64,000 bases of DNA from contig NZ_QTTN01000001.1 of NCBI RefSeq assembly GCF_003386535.1, positions 290,264 through 354,263 of the forward strand. Reading direction: 5' to 3'. The position numbers and the translations under genes were made by a program. Under the pieces are notes generated by a model. That model ran no database searches and was not told the DNA's origin. It saw only the letters and a program-made list of their open reading frames with translations. This document shows, piece by piece, positions 58,291-64,000 of this stretch (the stretch's first letter is position 1; every line of letters begins with the position of its first letter). The DNA is from Paenibacillus taihuensis (lineage in GTDB: Bacteria; Bacillota; Bacilli; Paenibacillales; Paenibacillaceae).

Positions 58291-61158
58291 ATGAAACTGA
58301 CGTATGACGGAAAATCCTTTCTGCTCGGCGGGGATCGGATTTGGATCACTGGCGGAGAAATCCATTATTTTCGCTTTCCACGAAGCGAGTGGCGAGAGGT
58401 GCTGTTTCGGGCGAAGCGTGCCGGGCTGAACACGATTTGCACGTATGTGCCGTGGAACTTCCATGAGTTTACGGAAGGGCAGGCGGATTTTGCAGGAGAT
58501 AAGGACCTGGCTGCTTATATGGATTTGATCGGGGAGCTCGGAATGTATGCGATGCTGAGACCGGGTCCATATATTTGCAGCGAGTGGGATGGCGGCGGCA
58601 TTCCGGCATGGCTGTGCGCTTCAGGTCTTCGGCGGTTCCGGGAGGATGACCCGATCTATATGGCTGCGGTGGAAAGCTGGTTCGATCGGTTAATTCCGAT
58701 CATTAGCGAGCGGCAGATTACGCGCGGCGGTCCGGTTATTACGATTCAGAACGAGAACGAGTATCCAGGCGGCTGGGATGCGTCGATGCGCCGGTACTTG
58801 GAGAAGATCAATGCGATCTATGCCAAGCATGGCATCGACATTCCGGTGCTGGCATGCAACGTTCACGGCAACACGGAAACGACAGTGAAAATCAATGACT
58901 CCACCGATGCGCGCGATCAGTTTATCGATGAGAGCATGATCCTCACGTACAACCACCATGTCGAGGTTGAGCCGGTCTATGACCTGAAGAGAAAGCAGCC
59001 GAATGCGCCGCTTATTACGACGGAGTTCTGGTGCGGAGCGCCGATCTATTGGGGCAATCAAATTACGGATTGGCCGAACAGGCTGGACCTTACTCGCGCC
59101 GTCTATGAATATACTTCATCTGGAACGCAAGTGTGCTATTACATGTTTGAAGGCGGCACGAACTTCGGGTTCTGGGGCGGCAACAACATTGTTACTTCAT
59201 ATGCATCCGGGTATCCGGTCGGCGAAGCAGGGAAGCTTACGGACAAATATTACGCCGTTCGACCTGTGAATCTGTTTATCGAAGGGTTCAGCAGCTTCTT
59301 CATGGACAGCGAGGAGCTAGAAGATCGCGCCGGTATCCAGTACGGAGCGGATGTTCGTCTTGTCGTGCGCGAAGGGGAACGAGGAGCGATCGCGTTTCTA
59401 TCGACGCATGGTGCGAAGAGAGAGCTGCCGATCACGACACGGGAAGGCAAGCAGTTGACCGTGCATCTTGGCGAGGTGGCGGCGACTGTCCTGCCGATCG
59501 GGCTGCAGCTGTTCGATGATGTGACGGTGGATTACAGCAACCTCTGCTTACTGACGCAGGATGAGGCGAAACGGATTCTTGTCCTATACGGTCCTGCAGG
59601 AACGGTGGGCGTTGTAAGTGTGAACGGTGTCGAGCAGAAAATCCCAGTGCTGCGCCGGAAAGTCCAGTACAGCGGAGTGATTGATGGAGTCAGCGTTATC
59701 GTCGTGGATGAAGAACTCGCTAGACGTTGCTGGATTGTAGATGAGCAAATCGTCTTCGGACCTGACTATATCGCGGAAACTCTAGTTGATGGTGGGCTTG
59801 ATCTTCGCGTCAGTGAAGGAACGCCAGATGTCACCTATCTGGATGCTGATGGTCTGCCTGTGACGAGATCGTTCAAGCACGAGCCGCGCGAATTTAAACT
59901 GCCGGAGCTTGGTGAGTGGAAGATGACGCCATGCCCGGAAGTCGTTACTGGCGCGGGCGATGGGTGGTCTGCGCTTGAGCAGCCGTGTTCGCACGAGCAG
60001 CTCGGTGTCGTGCAAGGATATTTGTGGTACAGCGCGGAGCTGGAGTGCGAGGAAGACGGCGTCGAAACGATGCTGCTCAGCCATACGCCGACGCGCGTAG
60101 CTGTGTTCGTGAACGGGCAGTTCTGCGGCATTCACGCCGAAGGCAGATCCGTACGGATGCGCGATGAATATGGGCATCCGGCGGATTGGGCATTCGAGGA
60201 ACTGACGGTTCGCGTGAAGAAAGGGACGAACCGTTTCGTGTTCCTCTCCGATGATCTCGGCCACAACTACGATGTGCCGATATCGGTTGGTATTCAAGGA
60301 CCAGTGGTTGTCGGTTCCCGACGGGTTGAGGTGGAGCAGTTTATTGAAGTTGCGCCGCAGCCGGTGTCGGACGATGCGTTCAACTTCTTGTATAACCGCT
60401 TCTACAGAGAGCAGGAACCGCTGCCAGGCGTGGAGTTTGAGCTTGCGCTCGAGCCAGAACAGGTGGTGTTCATTATGATTCACGGCGTGAAAGCCTGGGT
60501 GACGGTAAATGGCGAAGAAGTGCTGCCGATGTCCTACCCGGATTCACCGTGGACGATGTTCTCGCAGATTAAGCGCTGGATTACATGGCAGCTGCCGGAG
60601 CCGCAAGCAGCAGGTCAAGCTTGCAAGGTTCGCATCCAGTATGCAGAGCCAATTCCAACTGCCGTACAAGAGAATATCGCGGTCTATGTTGCGCCACGGA
60701 GCGGGCAGCTGACGAATTGGCAATGGAAGCAGTGGACAGGTGAAGTGGAGAATGCGTCAGCGGCTGCGGCTTCGCATGCGGTAGATGGCGGAGGGCAAGA
60801 GGCAGAGGGGCTTGTTGTGCTGCTGCCAGTCGGCACGAGACTCGCTCGCAAAGGTAGACTGCTGCGCCCTGCTTATCTGCAAACACAGTTCAAGATGCCT
60901 GAGGGCGATCGGCCGGTGTACTTGAAGATTGGCGAGCTGCAGAAGGGGCAGATCTACATGAACGGCCACAACATTGGTCGTTTCTGGGCTTACGGCGGCA
61001 CGCAGGATGCTTATTATTTGCCGCGCAGCTGGATGAAGAATGACAATGAGCTCGTGATTTTTGAAGAGCTGGGGCTGAATCCGCAGCAGACATCGCTTGC
61101 GTATGGCGAGAGCGGCAGCTGGACCAGCGTGCAATTAAGCTTCGAAAAGGTGAGGTGA
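58291..61158 (+). CDS. GH35 beta-galactosidase
   Basis: 955 residues, no signal peptide. The GH35 barrel (about 1-330) shows GGEIHYFRFPRSEW, PGPYICSEWDGGGIPAWL, the acid/base Glu 157 in QNENEY and the nucleophile Glu 245 in LITTEFWCG. Extra beta-domains follow; near the end GQIYMNGHNIGRFWAYG is the jelly-roll motif of GH35 enzymes. Removes terminal beta-galactose from oligosaccharides, probably after import. Good ribosome site GGAGG. Overlaps the enolase-family gene region at its stop. Confidence 0.9.
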   Translation: MKLTYDGKSFLLGGDRIWITGGEIHYFRFPRSEWREVLFRAKRAGLNTICTYVPWNFHEFTEGQADFAGDKDLAAYMDLIGELGMYAMLRPGPYICSEWDGGGIPAWLCASGLRRFREDDPIYMAAVESWFDRLIPIISERQITRGGPVITIQNENEYPGGWDASMRRYLEKINAIYAKHGIDIPVLACNVHGNTETTVKINDSTDARDQFIDESMILTYNHHVEVEPVYDLKRKQPNAPLITTEFWCGAPIYWGNQITDWPNRLDLTRAVYEYTSSGTQVCYYMFEGGTNFGFWGGNNIVTSYASGYPVGEAGKLTDKYYAVRPVNLFIEGFSSFFMDSEELEDRAGIQYGADVRLVVREGERGAIAFLSTHGAKRELPITTREGKQLTVHLGEVAATVLPIGLQLFDDVTVDYSNLCLLTQDEAKRILVLYGPAGTVGVVSVNGVEQKIPVLRRKVQYSGVIDGVSVIVVDEELARRCWIVDEQIVFGPDYIAETLVDGGLDLRVSEGTPDVTYLDADGLPVTRSFKHEPREFKLPELGEWKMTPCPEVVTGAGDGWSALEQPCSHEQLGVVQGYLWYSAELECEEDGVETMLLSHTPTRVAVFVNGQFCGIHAEGRSVRMRDEYGHPADWAFEELTVRVKKGTNRFVFLSDDLGHNYDVPISVGIQGPVVVGSRRVEVEQFIEVAPQPVSDDAFNFLYNRFYREQEPLPGVEFELALEPEQVVFIMIHGVKAWVTVNGEEVLPMSYPDSPWTMFSQIKRWITWQLPEPQAAGQACKVRIQYAEPIPTAVQENIAVYVAPRSGQLTNWQWKQWTGEVENASAAAASHAVDGGGQEAEGLVVLLPVGTRLARKGRLLRPAYLQTQFKMPEGDRPVYLKIGELQKGQIYMNGHNIGRFWAYGGTQDAYYLPRSWMKNDNELVIFEELGLNPQQTSLAYGESGSWTSVQLSFEKVR

Positions 61159-61166
61159 GCGAGAAG

Positions 61167-62321
61167 ATGGGACTGAAGATAACTCGCGTAGAGACATTGT
61201 GTCTATCCCGGAAGCATGAACCGGAGCGGGAATGGTTCACCACGACGATGCGCATCGTGAAAGCGGACTGTACCATCGTCATCATTCATACCGATGGCGG
61301 GATTATCGGCATTGGCGAAGCTTGCTCCTACGGAGTGCCCGACCAGATTCGGGCACAAGTTACGAGGCTGACGCCGCTATTAATCGGCCGCGATCCGCTT
61401 GATCTTGGCACGACGCTGTCGCCGAACGGCCGCGCTTGGAGCTATGACTGCGCAGTATCCGGCATCGACTGCGCACTATGGGATATCCGCGGCAAAGCGG
61501 CGGGCAAGCGCGTATCGGAGCTGCTGAGCGACAACCCGCTGGAGCGGATTGAGCTGTACGCTTCCGCGGGCTGCAGCTACGATTGGCGCGATCGGCCGGA
61601 GCAGCTGATCGAGGAAGCGGTTCGCTGCATGGAGCAAGGCTTCAAGACGTTCAAGTTCCGGCTTGGCACGCATTGGGCATGGGACAGCATCAATGTCGAC
61701 CGGATGCTGGGCCTCATCCGGGAGCTTTCAAGCGAGGTTGGCGGAAGAATGGCGCTCGCGCTTGACGGCAATCAGCGGCTGAACGAGGAGGATGCGCTCG
61801 CCATCGGCCGCGGGCTGGATGAGATCGGCGGCTTCGCTTGGTTCGAAGAGCCGTTCGATATGCGCAATGTCGCCGGCTACGCACGGTTGAATAGTCAATT
61901 GAATGTGCCGGTGACTGGCGGCGAGCAGTACACGACAATGGAGCAGTTTCTGCCATATCTGGAGCAAGGTGCATACGCGATCGTGCAGCAAGATGCGGGC
62001 ATTTGCGGCATTACGGAAGGACTCCGCATCGCCAAGCTTGCGTATCATCACGGCGTGCCGACGATTCCGCATAACTGGCATAACGGATTAATGACGCTCG
62101 CGAACGCGCATATGGTCGCTGCGCTGCCGAAGCCGATCATGCTTGAGCTGTGCATGATCCAAGGTCCGCTGCAGTGGGGGATCTTGAAGGAGCAGCCTGT
62201 TATCCATAACGGTTATCTGGAGCTGCCATCGGCACCGGGTCTTGGCGCGGAGATTGCGGAAGGTCTTCTTGAGCAATACCCGTATATGGAGACGGATTAC
62301 TATGTGACCGTCGATCGATAA
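61167..62321 (+). CDS. Enolase-superfamily (mandelate racemase/muconate lactonizing) enzyme
   Basis: 384 residues. Metal ligands Asp 200 (LALDGNQ), Glu 227 (WFEEPF) and Glu 253 (GGEQY), base Lys 163 (TFKFR) and the Asp 276 / His 302 dyad (QQDAGICG, PHNWHNG) are in place. Relatives act as sugar-acid dehydratases or cycloisomerases. Substrate may be galactonate, galactarate or a related acid from the polysaccharide. ATG 61167 is preferred; GTG 61155 lies inside the ribosome-site region GAGGTGAG. Confidence 0.82.
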   Translation: MGLKITRVETLCLSRKHEPEREWFTTTMRIVKADCTIVIIHTDGGIIGIGEACSYGVPDQIRAQVTRLTPLLIGRDPLDLGTTLSPNGRAWSYDCAVSGIDCALWDIRGKAAGKRVSELLSDNPLERIELYASAGCSYDWRDRPEQLIEEAVRCMEQGFKTFKFRLGTHWAWDSINVDRMLGLIRELSSEVGGRMALALDGNQRLNEEDALAIGRGLDEIGGFAWFEEPFDMRNVAGYARLNSQLNVPVTGGEQYTTMEQFLPYLEQGAYAIVQQDAGICGITEGLRIAKLAYHHGVPTIPHNWHNGLMTLANAHMVAALPKPIMLELCMIQGPLQWGILKEQPVIHNGYLELPSAPGLGAEIAEGLLEQYPYMETDYYVTVDR

Positions 62322-62381
62322 CAATGAAACGACAGATATAAGCGATCAAGGTAGTAGAAGCTGAATAGAGGTGAGTTACGA

Positions 62382-64000
62382 ATGGCAGAGCAACAGACAC
62401 GTACAGAATTGCAGCTGTACGTCGCCCCGCATGGTTCGGATACGAATGCGGGGACAGAAGCAGCACCTGTGCGCACGCTCTCGGAAGCATTGGCGCGAAC
62501 GAGAGAAGCCGCTGGCAGCGAGGACAAACGAATTATCGTCCGAGCCGGTGAATACGAAGACGTTAGCCTCGTCCTGACGGCTGCAGATTCCGGCTTGACG
62601 ATTGAGGCATATCCGAACGAGCATCCGGTGTTGTATGGCGGTTCGTTCATTACCAATTGGCAGCGGGAAGGCGATTGGCTGACCGCGCAGCTGGACGGCG
62701 TGAGCGCAGACGATCGCTCGCGCGACTTCCGTATGATCGAAGCGAACGGTACATACCGGCAGCGGGCGCGACTTCCGGAGCAAGGCGCGTTCCGGCATCT
62801 GAACGAGTTCGACGTCGAATGGCTATCGACCTTCGCAGGCGGATGGAAGAGACCGCCAGCCGAGGAAGAGATGATGACGCTTCGCGTTCGAAGCTCGGAC
62901 GTCGGCGCCTGGCTGGACCCGAACAATGCGGAGTTGACCGTATTCCATGAATGGGATGAATCGCTCGTTGGCGTCGCGCAGGTTGAAGAAGCAAGCAAAG
63001 GCAACGCCGAAAGCGCAATCGAAGGCGGAAGCGATGGTGTGACCGCCATTCGCTTCGCGAATGCGCCGGGTCATCCGCCAGGCGCGTTCTATAAGCGTAA
63101 CGACAACGCCATGACCTATGTGGCGTGGAATGTGCGGGAAGGGCTGCGCCAGCCAGGTCAATGGTATCTCGACCGGACGGCTGGAAAGCTAGTCTATTGG
63201 CCGCTGCCTGAGGAGATTGAGCGACCGGAAGCGCTCCGCTTGATCGCGCCTGCGAAGGAGCAGCTTCTCCGTCTCGAAGCTGGTGCAAATCGAATCCGCA
63301 TCGCCGGACTCACTTTCGCCTGCGCTGCAACTGCGCTTTCCGCGGGCGGCTTCGGCGCTATTCATGTAAGCGCCGCAATCGACGCTGAAGAGGTGGAGGA
63401 CGTTGCCTTCGACCGCGTCACCGTTCGCAACACGGGCGGCTGGGCATTTAAATTGAGCGGCATGCACATCAAGCTCACCGAATGCCACATCCACCATACC
63501 GGAGCGGGCGGCATCCAGTGGAGTGGCGAAGACATCACGCTTGAGCGGTCGCGTATCCACGATGTCGGGCTCGTGTACTCGAGTGCCATTGCTGTGAATG
63601 GTGACGGCACTGGGCACACGATTTCCCATAATGAGATTCATGATACGCCGTACAGCGGCATTTCGACCACAAGCTCAAATACGACGATCAGCGGAAATCT
63701 GCTATACAATACGATGAACTTCATGAAGGATGGCTCTGCGATCTATTTATCCTGGCATAGCGACCAGGTGACGGTCAGCGGCAACGCGGTCTTCGCCAAA
63801 TCGAAGGAGCATGTGCGCCGTTATGCGTACTATCTCGACGAGAAATGCACGAACTGCACGGTGGTGCGCAATCTGGCTGTCAATCTCGGATTGCCAATGC
63901 TAAGCCATATGACGAGGGGCAGCCGTTATATCAGCAATATTTTTCTCGATCGGGGTCCTCAGGTGCTCTCGTTCTATAATTCCTACGGACTTGCGTTCGA
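62382..64000 (+). CDS. Right-handed parallel beta-helix protein, cut by the window end
   Basis: The frame from ATG 62382 (AGAGGTGAG just before) stays open for 539 codons to the end of the window; the stop lies outside. It starts LQLYVAPHGSDTNAGTEAAP, the typical start of pectate-lyase-like beta-helix proteins, and further on shows repeated coils (TLERSRIHDVGL, ISHNEIHDTPYSGISTTSSN, TVSGNAVFAKS). No signal peptide. Possibly a glycosidase or lyase on galactose- or uronate-rich oligosaccharides. Its place after the GH35 and enolase-family genes suggests the same operon. Confidence 0.8.
   Translation, partial: MAEQQTRTELQLYVAPHGSDTNAGTEAAPVRTLSEALARTREAAGSEDKRIIVRAGEYEDVSLVLTAADSGLTIEAYPNEHPVLYGGSFITNWQREGDWLTAQLDGVSADDRSRDFRMIEANGTYRQRARLPEQGAFRHLNEFDVEWLSTFAGGWKRPPAEEEMMTLRVRSSDVGAWLDPNNAELTVFHEWDESLVGVAQVEEASKGNAESAIEGGSDGVTAIRFANAPGHPPGAFYKRNDNAMTYVAWNVREGLRQPGQWYLDRTAGKLVYWPLPEEIERPEALRLIAPAKEQLLRLEAGANRIRIAGLTFACAATALSAGGFGAIHVSAAIDAEEVEDVAFDRVTVRNTGGWAFKLSGMHIKLTECHIHHTGAGGIQWSGEDITLERSRIHDVGLVYSSAIAVNGDGTGHTISHNEIHDTPYSGISTTSSNTTISGNLLYNTMNFMKDGSAIYLSWHSDQVTVSGNAVFAKSKEHVRRYAYYLDEKCTNCTVVRNLAVNLGLPMLSHMTRGSRYISNIFLDRGPQVLSFYNSYGLAF

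Noticed and set aside
1-64000. tRNA, rRNA or prophage genes
   Set aside because: No cloverleaf, rRNA-like stretch, integrase, terminase or structural phage gene was found by reading both strands.

Overview
The window looks like chromosomal DNA of a low-to-mid-GC Firmicute of the family Paenibacillaceae (Paenibacillus or a close relative such as Cohnella). Pointers are the YesM/YesN-type two-component pair next to LplA/LplB/LplC-type sugar ABC genes, two HelD-like helicases, FosB, a FusB-type EF-G binding protein, DUF3900/DUF2809/DUF4309 families, strong AGGAGG ribosome sites, and abundant short palindromic intergenic repeats. Genus is inferred from gene content only. I see no tRNA, rRNA, complete insertion sequence, prophage or CRISPR array.

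Layout. 0-9 kb: an HrpB helicase, a DUF1294 membrane protein, a first HelD-like helicase with a structured leader, an AadA-like nucleotidyltransferase, DUF3900 and DUF2809 proteins and an SDR oxidoreductase. 9-18 kb: an OmpR-type two-component pair, threonine synthase divergent from a LysR regulator, an azoreductase, a second HelD, a GNAT and a VTT-domain membrane protein. 18.2-18.7 kb: a gene-free array of tandem hairpins, followed by a decayed SleB-like cell-wall hydrolase. 19.7-36.2 kb: a dense one-strand run of small genes, mostly GNAT acetyltransferases (nine here, ten with the one at 16.9 kb), NUDIX, HAD and nucleotidyltransferase folds, plus PaiB, FosB, GrpB, an inositol monophosphatase-like enzyme and an MFS transporter, often with overlapping start and stop codons. 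36.3-40.1 kb: a frameshifted small membrane gene, an HTH protein, an RNase H-like protein, a FusB-like protein, a TolB-like propeller and an orphan protein.

40.1-43.8 kb is the most coherent regulatory unit. A GAF protein resembling nitrate sensor NreA, an NreC-like response regulator and an NreB-like PAS histidine kinase without the iron-sulfur cysteines are coded leftward. A DoxX membrane protein and a hemerythrin-like protein are coded rightward and converge on them. A perfect palindrome upstream of the GAF gene and a site upstream of doxX both fit the staphylococcal NreC box (AGGG-N4-CCCT core), suggesting one small regulon.

44-64 kb is a carbohydrate locus: a secreted DUF5060/DUF4038 (GH140-like) hydrolase with three C-terminal carbohydrate-binding-like modules, a YjgB protein, YesN and YesM regulators, one lipoprotein sugar-binding protein, a zinc-ribbon protein, a 0.9-kb repeat-rich gap (five repeat families), two permeases, a second homologous binding protein, a GH35 beta-galactosidase, an enolase-superfamily enzyme and a parallel beta-helix protein cut by the window end. 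The likely role is sensing, importing and degrading a galactose-containing plant polysaccharide, possibly of pectin type. That substrate is inferred from the enzyme families.
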